The notes under the pieces are model-generated. The model worked only from the letters and a program-made list of their open reading frames with translations, was not told the origin of the DNA and made no database searches. Below, piece after piece: positions 8,650 to 16,827 of a stretch of 64,000 nucleotides of DNA. How positions within the stretch are numbered: the stretch's first letter is position 1; each line of letters begins with the position of its first letter. Location: positions 62,001 to 126,000 of the forward strand of contig NZ_BAGE01000060.1 of the NCBI RefSeq assembly GCF_000308675.1, in the 5' to 3' direction. A program made the position numbers and the translations under genes. The DNA is from Nocardia paucivorans NBRC 100373 (GTDB lineage Bacteria; Actinomycetota; Actinomycetes; Mycobacteriales; Mycobacteriaceae).

Positions 8650-9402
8650 ATGGCCATGATGACCGACCGTTGGAGATCGAGATCGACGATAGTGTCGGCC
8701 CTGGCACTGGCATTGGCCGGCGTGCTGTTCGCGTTTCCCGCACCGGCGGCCGCCCAGCCGACCGGACCCGATGTCTCGTCCTGGCAGCATCCCGGCGGGC
8801 GCTTGATCGACTGGTTCGCCGTGCGGGCCGCCGGCCACCGCTTCGCCATGGTGAAGGCCACCGAGGGCCTCGACTACATCAATCCGTACTTCGTCCCGGA
8901 CAGTCTGCTCATCCGGGCCGCCGGGCTCGCCCGCGCCACCTATCACTACGCGCGACCGCAGCTGCCACCCGAACCGCAGGCCGCGCTGTACGCGACGGTG
9001 GTGCTGGGCCAGAACGGCCCGCTCGATCTGCCGCCGGTCCTCGACCTGGAGCATTCGGGTGGGCTGGCGCCCGCGGCGCTGATCGATTGGACCAAGCGTT
9101 ATCTGCGCACGGTCGAGGCGCTGACCGGCCGGGTGCCGATCATCTACACCTATCCGAACTTCTGGCGGACCGCCATGGCCGACAGTAACCAGTTCCACCG
9201 CTATCCGCTGTGGATCGCCGACTACCGCGGCAACCCGGCTCCCGAGGTACCCGGTGGCTGGCCGACGTGGACGTTCTGGCAGACCACGGATTCGGGGACC
9301 GTCCCCGGCATCCCCGGGCCCGTCGATCTGAATGTCTACAGCGGGGCGCAGGGCGATTTCAACCGATTCGCCCGGATCTCCGGGCTCACCGGCAGCGGAT
9401 GA
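8650..9402 (+). CDS. Secreted GH25 lysozyme
   Basis: 250 residues. A signal peptide (RSRSTIVSALALALAGVLFA, then FPAPAAAQP with AxA cleavage) is followed by a GH25 domain: GPDVSSWQHPGG at its start, FAMVKATEGLDYINPYF, catalytic DxE in PVLDLEHSGG (about residue 131), PIIYTYPNFWR and WTFWQTTDSG at the end. It would cut the N-acetylmuramic acid-N-acetylglucosamine bond of peptidoglycan outside the membrane. Starts at 8650, 8656 and 8659 are all ATG; the most upstream is listed. A very strong hairpin follows. Confidence 0.9.
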   Translation: MAMMTDRWRSRSTIVSALALALAGVLFAFPAPAAAQPTGPDVSSWQHPGGRLIDWFAVRAAGHRFAMVKATEGLDYINPYFVPDSLLIRAAGLARATYHYARPQLPPEPQAALYATVVLGQNGPLDLPPVLDLEHSGGLAPAALIDWTKRYLRTVEALTGRVPIIYTYPNFWRTAMADSNQFHRYPLWIADYRGNPAPEVPGGWPTWTFWQTTDSGTVPGIPGPVDLNVYSGAQGDFNRFARISGLTGSG

Positions 9403-9403
9403 G

Positions 9404-9443
9404 CGTCGTGCCGGTACCGACCCATATCGGTACCGGCACGACG
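9404..9443. terminator. 17-bp perfect hairpin, bidirectional terminator
   Basis: CGTCGTGCCGGTACCGA (9404-9420) and TCGGTACCGGCACGACG (9427-9443) form a perfect 17-bp stem around the loop CCCATA. It lies exactly between the convergent GH25 and PhoX-type genes. Confidence 0.8.
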
Positions 9444-9450
9444 AGGTCGG

Positions 9451-11490
9451 TCATATGCCGATCCGGCCGCTACCGCTCTTCCACACCGCCACCACCGAGG
9501 GCCGAGGCTGGGCGGCGCCACCATCGGGCCAATGCGAGGCGGGTGCGGCGACGGTGGCCTCGTCGGTTTCGCCCGGATGCTGCACACAGACCAACACCCG
9601 TCCCTCGGTGATCACCGGACCGCAGGTTTCGGCTCCCCGCGGCACGGTCAGGAACTGTTTGGTCTCCCCGCGCCGATCACCGTCGAGCACCACCGCGAAC
9701 AGGCCGTCATTGGAACCCAGCGCATTGCCATCGGTGCTGATCCACAGATTGCCGTAAGGGTCGAACGCCAGATTGTCCGGACAAGAGATGGGGCTGACCT
9801 GCGCCTTGTCGAATCCGCCATAGTAGGTGTCGGCTGCGGCCGGATCGCCGCACACCAAGAGCAGCGACCAGGTGAACTCGGTGCCGGCGTGGTCGTCGAC
9901 CAGTTCGAGCACCTGACCGTTCTTGTTCTCGTTGCGCGGGTTGGCCTCGTCGACGGCGGCTTTTCCCGCGGTGCCGCGCTCGGTGTTGTTGGTCAGCGCT
10001 ACATATACCCTGCCGGTTTTCGGGTTGGCCTCGAAGTCCTCGGGACGGTCCATCTTGGTGGCGCCCACCCGGTCACCGGCCTCCCGGGTGAAAACGGCGA
10101 CCTCCGCCGCGCTCATCCCCGACACCAGAGATTCGGCTGTGCCGTCCTCGTGGGTACGGAGGATCGGAATCCATTCGCCCTTACCGGTGAACCCCCGATC
10201 CGAGGGGACGACCCCCGAACCATCGATCCGCTCGGGGTGATCGCCGGTCAGTTTCGCGACGTAAAGAGTGCCCGCATCCAGGATGGTCAGGTTGTGCCGG
10301 CGGGCGGCGGCGCCCGTACCGGGCTGGATCCTGCGGATGGACACGAACTTGTAGAGGTACTCGAACCGCTCGTCGTCGCCACTGTAGGCGACCACGGTGC
10401 CGTCGGCGGTGACATGGATATTGGCCGACTCGTGTTTGAAACGACCCATTGCGGTGTGTTTGACCGGGGTGGATTCCGGATCCCACGGATCGATCTCGAC
10501 GATCCAGCCGAAACGGTTGGGCTCGTTGGGTTCGGCGGCCAGATCGAACCGCTTGTCGAAACGCCCCCACAGGTGCGTGGCGGTGTTCCCGTTCACCCCG
10601 TAACGCTCCAATCGCCGCGCCGCGGCCGGGTCGGCCGCCTTGCCCACGAAGTAGGCGTGGAAGTTCTCCTCGCCGGAGAGCACGGTGCCCCACGGGGTCA
10701 CCCCACCGGAACAGTTGGCCATGGTGCCCAGCACGGTGGTCCCGGTGGGATCGGCGGAGGTCTGCACCAGATCACTGCCGGCCGCGGGACCGGTGAGGCG
10801 AAATTCGCTCGTCGCGGTGATACGTCGGTTGTATCTGCCGAACACGGGAGTGAGCCGGCCGGAACCGGCGGTGCCCTCGACCTCGACCACGGACAGTCCG
10901 TGCGCGGCGGCGGCGATCTCGCACTGTTCCCGGCTCACGGTCTCGGGGCGATAGTCCGGGAGCATGAGCGGTTCGGTGGTGTATTCGTGGTTTACCACCA
11001 GCAGATACCGGTTGGCCTGTCCGTCGATGGGAAGCAGACCGGCGAAATCGCAGTTGTATCCGAACTGCCGCGCCTGCGCGGCCGGAGTCTGCCGGTAGAA
11101 GTCGAATTCCGGAACGCCCTCGAACAGCGGGTCACCCCAGCGAATCACCACACTCTGTTCGTAACCGTCCGGTACCACGACGGCGTCCTCGGTATTGGGG
11201 GTCACCGGGGTGAAATCGGTGCCGGGCACCGCCGAGACCGAACCGGCGTCGGCGACGTCACCGCAGGCGGCGAGCGCCCTCGCCGCGCCGATCGCGAGAA
11301 CCGCGGCCGCACCACCTTTCAGCATCCGCCGGCGGGTCAGGGAGGAGACGATATCGCCGAAGTAGGCGCCCGAGGAGTTGTTGGGCACCTCGTGGAAGCA
11401 GGCGCTACCACATTTGTAGGCGCATGTCGTACCGGCACGGGCGGTGCCGGTTCGGTGTTTCACGAACAGAGGCAGAGGTTTCGAATACAC
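9451..11490 (-). CDS. PhoX/DUF839-type secreted phosphatase
   Basis: 679 residues. GTG at 11490 is chosen because ACAGGAGT lies four bases upstream and the earlier reading frame is not convincing. A long N-region precedes a twin-arginine signal (SSLTRRRMLKGGAAAVLAIG) ending in a possible lipobox-like AACGD. The mature part is a beta-propeller of the PhoX family: GDPLFEG, FGYNCDFAGLLPI, NHEYTTEPLML, NCSGGVTPWGTVLSGEENF, MGRFKHESANIHV, RPEDFEANPKTGRVYVALTN and CPDNLAFDPYGNLWISTDG. PhoX enzymes are Ca/Fe alkaline phosphatases or diesterases exported folded by Tat. Loss of phosphate limitation control cannot be judged; no Pho box was seen. Confidence 0.85.
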   Translation of the reverse strand: MYSKPLPLFVKHRTGTARAGTTCAYKCGSACFHEVPNNSSGAYFGDIVSSLTRRRMLKGGAAAVLAIGAARALAACGDVADAGSVSAVPGTDFTPVTPNTEDAVVVPDGYEQSVVIRWGDPLFEGVPEFDFYRQTPAAQARQFGYNCDFAGLLPIDGQANRYLLVVNHEYTTEPLMLPDYRPETVSREQCEIAAAAHGLSVVEVEGTAGSGRLTPVFGRYNRRITATSEFRLTGPAAGSDLVQTSADPTGTTVLGTMANCSGGVTPWGTVLSGEENFHAYFVGKAADPAAARRLERYGVNGNTATHLWGRFDKRFDLAAEPNEPNRFGWIVEIDPWDPESTPVKHTAMGRFKHESANIHVTADGTVVAYSGDDERFEYLYKFVSIRRIQPGTGAAARRHNLTILDAGTLYVAKLTGDHPERIDGSGVVPSDRGFTGKGEWIPILRTHEDGTAESLVSGMSAAEVAVFTREAGDRVGATKMDRPEDFEANPKTGRVYVALTNNTERGTAGKAAVDEANPRNENKNGQVLELVDDHAGTEFTWSLLLVCGDPAAADTYYGGFDKAQVSPISCPDNLAFDPYGNLWISTDGNALGSNDGLFAVVLDGDRRGETKQFLTVPRGAETCGPVITEGRVLVCVQHPGETDEATVAAPASHWPDGGAAQPRPSVVAVWKSGSGRIGI

Positions 11491-11584
11491 GACGACTCCT
11501 GTTCCAGGGCTGCACACCGCACGGTAGCCCAGCCCGGGAAATATCGAGGGTCGTCCGGTTGAACTGCGGGCCGACATCGGCCCT

Positions 11585-11613
11585 CGGGTGCCGCCCCGTT
11601 CGAGCGGCACCCG
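11585..11613 (-). terminator. Hairpin after His-rich gene
   Basis: CGGGTGCCGC (11585-11594) pairs with GCGGCACCCG (11604-11613) around a 9-base loop, immediately downstream of the minus-strand His-rich gene. Confidence 0.6.
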
Positions 11614-11619
11614 GCCCGG

Positions 11620-11919
11620 TCAGTGCTCGTCGTAGTGACCGTCGTGGGGAGCGTGCCGGTGGCCGTCGTGGATGTAGTCGACGTGATCACCGTGCGGGAC
11701 CGCGACATGACCGCAGCCCTCGCCGTGGACGTGCTCGTGCGTTCCGCCGTGTTCGGCGTGCCCGGTGGGCTCGCACTCGTCGAAGTGACCTTCGTGGGCC
11801 CGATGCAGGTGGCCGTCGTGAACGTAGTCCACATGGTCGCCGTGCGGCACGGACACATGCCCGCAGTCCGGCCCGTGCACATGGCTGTGATCGGTGTGTT
11901 GAGCGTGTGCCGTCGTCAT
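11620..11919 (-). CDS. His-rich protein of two tandem repeats, likely metal-binding
   Basis: 99 residues, about a quarter histidine. ATG 11919 has AAGGA five bases upstream. The protein is essentially two copies of one unit: HGPDCGHVSVPHGDHVDYVH near residue 15 and HGEGCGHVAVPHGDHVDYIH near residue 65, each followed by DGHxHxxHxGHxDE. Each unit has one Cys and about nine His, ideal for Zn, Ni or Cu. No signal peptide or membrane segment, so probably a cytoplasmic metal store or chaperone. No named family is claimed. Confidence 0.75.
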   Translation of the reverse strand: MTTAHAQHTDHSHVHGPDCGHVSVPHGDHVDYVHDGHLHRAHEGHFDECEPTGHAEHGGTHEHVHGEGCGHVAVPHGDHVDYIHDGHRHAPHDGHYDEH

Positions 11920-11937
11920 GGTGTTCCTTCTTTCTCG

Positions 11938-11975
11938 GAGCTTTCCTCGGAGCTTTCCTCGGAGTTCTTTCCTCG
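11938..11975 (-). repeat. Triple short repeat in the leader of the His-rich gene
   Basis: GAGCTTTCCTCG occurs at 11938-11949 and 11950-11961, then a variant GAGTTCTTTCCTCG at 11962-11975. Read on the minus strand each unit contains AGGAAAG, a ribosome-site-like core, just upstream of the true site. The more AT-rich bases near 12000-12030 probably hold the promoter. Confidence 0.8.
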
Positions 11976-12108
11976 GTCGATCGGGTGGAACCACACGCAC
12001 AGATCACATTACCAATTGCGCATCAATGCACCGATGGTCTCGGTCGGTCCCGGCGCGGCCCGCACGTGCGCGGTGGCCGTGCGCCGAACGGGCCCGACGC
12101 CGCGAACG

Positions 12109-12903
12109 TCAGGAGATACCGCTGACCGGTTCCGGATTGACCTCGTCCCGCCAAGCGAGGGCCGCGCGCACCTCGGTCAGGTCGTAGTCCGGCCCGTTGA
12201 TACCCACCGTGAACAGGGTGGCGCCGGCGGCGTGATAGGCGGGCGCGGCCTCGGTGCCGGGCCAGGCCACCGAACGCTCGATCTTTTCCGGCCGGGTCCC
12301 CACGGCGGCGCAGTGCTCGGCGAGCACACCGCTTTTGCGGGTGAATACGTCGAGCTCGCCGAAACTGTGCCAGATATCGGCGTATTCGGCCACCAGCCGC
12401 AGGGTCTTCTTCTCCCCACCACCGCCGATCAGGATGGGGATATGCCGGGTCGGCGGTGGGTTCAGTTTCCCCAGCCGGGCGGTGATCCGGGGCAGGTACT
12501 CCTTCAGCAGGTCCAGCCGACTGCCCGCGGTGCCGAACTCGTAGCCGTACTCGTCGTAATCACGCTGGAACCATCCCGAACCGATACCGAGAATGAGTCG
12601 GCCCCCGCTGATGTGGTCGACGGTGCGGGCCATATCGGCCAGCAGATCCGGGTTGCGGTAGCCGCCACCGGTGACCAGGGCCCCGATCTCGACCCGTTCG
12701 GTCTGCTCGGCGAATGCCCCCAGCATGGTCCAGCATTCGAAGTGCGCGCCGTCCGGATCTCCGTACAGTGGAAAGAAATGATCCCAGTTGAACACGATAT
12801 CCACGCCCGCGTCCTCACACCGCAACACCGCGTCGCGAATGAGTCCGTAGTCGGGAGCGTGCTGAGGCTGCAATTGGACACCGATACGAACCGGTCGGCT
12901 CAT
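12109..12903 (-). CDS. LLM-class F420-dependent oxidoreductase
   Basis: 264 residues, luciferase-like TIM barrel. Family marks: RIGVQLQPQHAPDYGLIRDA, DIVFNWDHFFPLYGDPDG, TERVEIGALVTGGGYRNPDL, ISGGRLILGIGSGWFQRDYDEYG for cofactor binding and HIPILIGGGGEKKTLRL. Members use reduced F420 to reduce diverse substrates; the substrate is unknown. GAGGAG lies eight bases before ATG 12903. This fits the F420 gene near leuS in M. tuberculosis (Rv0044c by position). Confidence 0.88.
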   Translation of the reverse strand: MSRPVRIGVQLQPQHAPDYGLIRDAVLRCEDAGVDIVFNWDHFFPLYGDPDGAHFECWTMLGAFAEQTERVEIGALVTGGGYRNPDLLADMARTVDHISGGRLILGIGSGWFQRDYDEYGYEFGTAGSRLDLLKEYLPRITARLGKLNPPPTRHIPILIGGGGEKKTLRLVAEYADIWHSFGELDVFTRKSGVLAEHCAAVGTRPEKIERSVAWPGTEAAPAYHAAGATLFTVGINGPDYDLTEVRAALAWRDEVNPEPVSGIS

Positions 12904-13148
12904 CAGTTGGCTCCTCTATGTTTTCGGATGATCTCCCCGTCCGAGGCTACCGGCGGTCGGCGGCTCGACCACGGCGACGAACCGGGCCGCGCGAATACGG
13001 AGAACCGACCGTCGCAATATCGCGGCAATAGTGAAATCTCCCCGGACGCAACACGGAATGGCGATCGGATAACAGCTGATCACACGCGACTTTCGGGGGG
13101 TGTTTCCGAGGTTTCCGTCGGTAGCGTGACGGCTGCGTCTCGTTGTCA

Positions 13149-13167
13149 CGGCCTTCCGGAAAGGCCG
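13149..13167 (+). promoter_or_regulatory. Small palindrome in the leader of the hydrolase gene
   Basis: CGGCCTT (13149-13155) pairs with AAGGCCG (13161-13167) around CCGGA, about 30 bases before the hydrolase start. It could be an operator or an mRNA leader hairpin. Confidence 0.35.
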
Positions 13168-13196
13168 GCGATCACGTACAGAAGGAGGGTTCATCC

Positions 13197-14024
13197 ATGC
13201 CTGTGTGCACAACTCGCGACAATGTCGACATCTACTACAAGGACTGGGGCAGTGGCCGCCCCGTGGTATTCCTGCACGGCTGGCCGTTGAATGCCGACGC
13301 GTGGGACGACCAGATGAAATACGTCGCCGACCGCGGGTATCGGGGGATCGCCCACGATCGACGCGGACACGGACGCTCCACACAGCCATGGGACGGATAT
13401 GACTTCGATACCTTCGCCGACGATCTGAACGATCTGCTCACCACGCTCGATATTCGGGATGCGACGCTCGTGGCGCACAGTATGGGCGGCGGTGAGCTCG
13501 CCCGCTACATCGGCCGACACGGCACCGAACGGGTGCGTTCGGCGGTGCTGCTCTCGGCGATCACGCCCCTGATGGGACGCACCGAGAACAATCCCGAAGG
13601 GGTGCCGGAAGAGGTCTTCGACGAGATCAAGACCGGAATCCGCACCGAGCGGTCGCAGTTCTGGCGCGACGTTTCCGAAGGGTTCTTCAGCGCGAACCGA
13701 CCGGGAAGCAAGGCCACCCAGGGCAATCGCGACGCTTTCTGGTTCATGGCCATGCACGAGAGCATCGAGGCGGGCATACGCTGCGTCGACGCCTTCGCCC
13801 ACACCGATTTCACCGAGGACCTGAAGAAGTTCGATATCCCCACCCTGGTGGTGCACGGCGACGACGACCAGGTGGTTCCCATCGACGCCACCGCTCGCAA
13901 GGCCGCCCGGATCGTGCCGGACGCGACCTTGAAGGTGTACGGAGGCGGATCGCACGGTATCGCCCTCGTCCCGGGAGACAAGGAACGGTTCAACGCCGAC
14001 CTGGTGGAATTCCTCGAGCGCTGA
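13197..14024 (+). CDS. Alpha/beta hydrolase, non-heme chloroperoxidase type
   Basis: 275 residues from ATG 13197, which has GAAGGAGGG upstream; an in-frame extension to 13143 lacks one. Fold marks in order: VVFLHGWPLNADAWDDQ with the oxyanion HGW, AHDRRGHGRSTQPWDGYD, nucleophile Ser near residue 94 in VAHSMGGGE, Asp near 221 in VHGDDDQVVP and His near 251 in GGGSHGIAL. The GHGRS and SMGG patterns are typical of cofactor-free haloperoxidases/esterases; in vivo these are usually esterases or perhydrolases. Cytoplasmic. A strong hairpin follows at 14039-14076. Confidence 0.88.
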   Translation: MPVCTTRDNVDIYYKDWGSGRPVVFLHGWPLNADAWDDQMKYVADRGYRGIAHDRRGHGRSTQPWDGYDFDTFADDLNDLLTTLDIRDATLVAHSMGGGELARYIGRHGTERVRSAVLLSAITPLMGRTENNPEGVPEEVFDEIKTGIRTERSQFWRDVSEGFFSANRPGSKATQGNRDAFWFMAMHESIEAGIRCVDAFAHTDFTEDLKKFDIPTLVVHGDDDQVVPIDATARKAARIVPDATLKVYGGGSHGIALVPGDKERFNADLVEFLER

Positions 14025-14038
14025 GCGCATCCGAGGGC

Positions 14039-14076
14039 GGACCGCGTTCCTCGGGCTCCTCCGGGAAACGCGGTCC
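14039..14076 (+). terminator. Hairpin after the alpha/beta hydrolase gene
   Basis: GGACCGCGTT (14039-14048) pairs with AACGCGGTCC (14067-14076). The stem is GC-rich with no T-run, 14 bases past the stop codon. Confidence 0.6.
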
Positions 14077-14193
14077 CACACCCGCGCCGGAAAGGACGGT
14101 CACCCGGACGAAGCCCCACCGGGCCACGTAGTATCCCGGCAGCCCTACTCGGATCGTCCGGCACGTTCCTGCCGGTGAAGGGAAGTGACAGCC

Positions 14194-15270
14194 GTGGCCA
14201 CGGTGACCTTCGATCGCGCCACCCGACGGTATCCGGGGGCGAAAACGCCCGCCGTCGACCAGTTGCAACTCGATATCGCCGACGGGGAGTTCCTCGTTCT
14301 GGTGGGACCCTCCGGATGCGGCAAATCCACTTCGCTGCGCATGCTCGCCGGGCTGGAGGAGGTGAGCGAGGGCCGGATCCTGATCGGCGATCGGGACGTC
14401 ACTCATATCGAGCCCAAGGAACGCGATATCGCGATGGTGTTCCAGAACTATGCGCTGTACCCGCATATGACGGTCGCCGAGAACATGGGTTTCGCGCTCA
14501 AGATGGCCAAGGTGCCCAAAGCGGAGCGGCAGCGCCGGGTTCTGGAGGCGGCCCAACTGCTGGGGCTGGAATCCTTCCTGGACCGCCTGCCGAAGGCACT
14601 GTCCGGCGGCCAACGGCAGCGAGTGGCCATGGGGCGGGCCATTGTGCGCAACCCGCAGGTGTTCCTCATGGATGAACCGCTGTCCAACCTGGACGCCAAA
14701 CTCCGGGTACAGACCCGCACCCAGATCGCCCAGCTACAGCGCAGGTTGGGCACCACCACGGTGTATGTCACCCACGACCAGGTGGAGGCCATGACCATGG
14801 GCGACCGGGTGGCGGTGTTGAAGGACGGCCTGCTGCAACAGTGCGCCGCCCCACGCGACCTGTACCGCGAACCGGCGAATGTGTTCGTCGCCGGGTTCAT
14901 GGGCTCACCGGCGATGAATCTGTTCACCCTGCCGGTCGTCGAGGGCGCGGTTCGGCTCGGTGGTCACACCGTGCCGGTGCCCCGGAAGGTGGCGGACGCG
15001 GCGGGCGCGTCGGTGACGGTCGGTCTGCGCCCGGAACATCTCGAACTCGCGAGTTCGGGTATCGAGATGGAGGTGGATGTGGTGGAAGAGCTCGGCTCCG
15101 ATGCCTATATCCACGGCCACGCCGTCACCGATGACAAACCCGGCACGGAAGCTGTGGTCGCGCGGACCGATTGGCGGAACCCGCCGCCCAAGGGCAGCCG
15201 GGTGCATCTGGTTCCCGACCCCGAACACATCTACTTCTTCGCATTGGACGACGGGCGTCGGCTGAGCTGA
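14194..15270 (+). CDS. sugC: Sugar ABC transporter ATPase, SugC type
   Basis: 358 residues from GTG 14194 (MATVTFDRATRRYPG), eight bases after AAGGGAAG; the GTG at 14185 overlaps that site. Walker A GPSGCGKST, Q-loop VFQNYALYPHMTV, signature LSGGQRQRVAMGRA, Walker B VFLMDEPLSNLDAKLR, switch His VTHDQVEAM. The C-terminal TOBE/MalK regulatory domain (VGLRPEHLEL onward) marks the MalK/UgpC/SugC subgroup. In mycobacteria SugC powers LpqY-SugA-SugB trehalose uptake. Here it is alone, with the other three genes 1.6 kb downstream behind two opposed genes. Confidence 0.85.
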   Translation: MATVTFDRATRRYPGAKTPAVDQLQLDIADGEFLVLVGPSGCGKSTSLRMLAGLEEVSEGRILIGDRDVTHIEPKERDIAMVFQNYALYPHMTVAENMGFALKMAKVPKAERQRRVLEAAQLLGLESFLDRLPKALSGGQRQRVAMGRAIVRNPQVFLMDEPLSNLDAKLRVQTRTQIAQLQRRLGTTTVYVTHDQVEAMTMGDRVAVLKDGLLQQCAAPRDLYREPANVFVAGFMGSPAMNLFTLPVVEGAVRLGGHTVPVPRKVADAAGASVTVGLRPEHLELASSGIEMEVDVVEELGSDAYIHGHAVTDDKPGTEAVVARTDWRNPPPKGSRVHLVPDPEHIYFFALDDGRRLS

Positions 15271-15292
15271 GCCCACCGGCTCCGGCCCGGGT

Positions 15293-15817
15293 TCATCCCG
15301 GTCGGACCCCGCAGCCGAGCATGCCGGTCCGGAGCACGAACGCGGCCTCCGGGCCGATGACCCCCTCCACGAGTTCGAGGTATCGGGTGCAGAACTGCGG
15401 ACCGTGGGGTGCGAGGTCACATTCCGGCGGGGCGAGATGGTGGGCCAGCTCGTGGAGTATCACCAGCTCCCGCAATGCCCATGCGGTGCCCCGGTCATGC
15501 AGGGGCACCGCCAGTACCGCGTCGGCGACCTCATAGTGCGCGGCGGTCGTTCCGGCGCGGGCGCGTACCCGGACCGGGACCGCGGCTCGTTCCCAGGTCG
15601 TTCGAACCCATCCGAGCGACAGCACCCGATCGCAGTACCGCTGCACCGATTCCACCGAGGCGAATTTGCGCTCGGTCGGCAGGGTCAGCCGAGAGCCGTA
15701 CAACTCGACGGTGCGATGCCCGAATTCGTCGGCCCGGTCGAACATCCCGCGCACCAGCCGCTCGGCATCATATACCTTCGCCCGTTGCGTATCCCGTACC
15801 GTCACTTGACATATCAC
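15293..15817 (-). CDS. TIGR04338-type putative metallohydrolase
   Basis: 174 residues, GTG start at 15817 with a second GTG at 15805. The zinc-binding HELAHH helix lies at residues 122-127 (LVILHELAHHLAPPECDLAP), with a downstream HGPQFCTRYLEL that may give the third ligand. It matches the actinobacterial TIGR04338 family as I remember it. No signal peptide, so intracellular. It follows the DUF2786 gene by 29 bases on the same strand, so the two are likely cotranscribed. Confidence 0.78.
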   Translation of the reverse strand: MICQVTVRDTQRAKVYDAERLVRGMFDRADEFGHRTVELYGSRLTLPTERKFASVESVQRYCDRVLSLGWVRTTWERAAVPVRVRARAGTTAAHYEVADAVLAVPLHDRGTAWALRELVILHELAHHLAPPECDLAPHGPQFCTRYLELVEGVIGPEAAFVLRTGMLGCGVRPG

Positions 15818-15846
15818 CGGCCAACGACCGAATCCCCTCTTCGCTC

Positions 15847-16707
15847 CTATCCACCGGCGGTCAGCCTGCCACGGGGTGCGGCGAGTTCGGGCGCGGTACC
15901 CAGCCGGGCGGCCCGGCCCGCTCGGTCACCGGCGCGTCGAGCCTCGGGCACGTAACCCGTGGAGGCCTGCGGCCCCCGCCAGGTGCCGCGCGCCTGCGAG
16001 GTGCGGGTGTAGAAATCGGTCAGTTCCAGTTCTTTACCGCGCAGCGCCAATGCGGTACCGGCCGCCGCCTCGCGCGCCGCCGAATCACCGGTCGGTTCCG
16101 TCGCCGCCCGCTCGACCTCCGCTTTCGCCTCGGCCAGGCGCGCTCCGATCCGCGCCGCGAATGCCATCTGGAAGTTCAGTCGGGCCGTCACCGCCGCGAC
16201 CGGGACCACCACACGCCGCCGCACCCGGCGGCCGCCGCGCACCTCGGTGACCAATTTCTCCATCGTCGCACCGCGGTACGCCCCCGATTTGATGTAGTGG
16301 TCCGAGGCCCGCACCATCTGCACCAGCAAACTCGTGTACAGCGCCTCGCAGGTCGCGATATCGGTGGCGAATCCATAGGCGTACACCTCGGTCGAGGCGC
16401 GAGCAACATCGCAGCGCACATCATTGGCGGCGGCGATCGCCACGAACAACTGGACGTAGGTGCGCAGCCCCTTACGGCCGGCCTCGCCGATGGGGATGAC
16501 CCGCTGGATCGGTGTGGTGGGGTGTTCCCGCCCCCTCACATGGGCGCGCGCCACCGCCAGATCGATCGAGGAGCGGGTGGCCAGCCGCTGCGCAGCCGCC
16601 ATGAACGCTTCCGCTTCGTGCTCGTTGTCGGTGGACTCGGCCTTGCGCAGCAGACCGCCGATTCGGGTGAGCAACCGATCGGTTACCGGGTGTGCAGACG
16701 TCATCAC
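15847..16707 (-). CDS. DUF2786 domain protein
   Basis: 286 residues; GTG 16707 or ATG 16704. The N-terminal DUF2786 stretch reads RIGGLLRKAESTDNEHEAEA followed by FMAAAQRLATRSSIDL, the pattern usual in these proteins. The middle is helical and the C-terminal 60 residues are Arg/Ala-rich and probably disordered. Function unknown; its pairing with a small HExxH protein is a recurring actinobacterial arrangement to my memory. Divergent from lpqY, with about 120 bases between the starts. Confidence 0.75.
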   Translation of the reverse strand: MMTSAHPVTDRLLTRIGGLLRKAESTDNEHEAEAFMAAAQRLATRSSIDLAVARAHVRGREHPTTPIQRVIPIGEAGRKGLRTYVQLFVAIAAANDVRCDVARASTEVYAYGFATDIATCEALYTSLLVQMVRASDHYIKSGAYRGATMEKLVTEVRGGRRVRRRVVVPVAAVTARLNFQMAFAARIGARLAEAKAEVERAATEPTGDSAAREAAAGTALALRGKELELTDFYTRTSQARGTWRGPQASTGYVPEARRAGDRAGRAARLGTAPELAAPRGRLTAGG

Positions 16708-16827
16708 CGGTCAGCGTAGCCGGCCCGTCTTCGGATCCGCCCGGCACGGCGGATGGACAGCGGGTATCTTGCCTTGTGCACCGACCCCGGTGTGCCGCCG
16801 CTCACGTGTCGACCATGGAGTTCCACG

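Noticed and set aside
9532..11562. 676-codon plus-strand frame opposite the PhoX-type gene
   Set aside because: Same reason: the minus strand holds clear PhoX motifs and a Tat signal.
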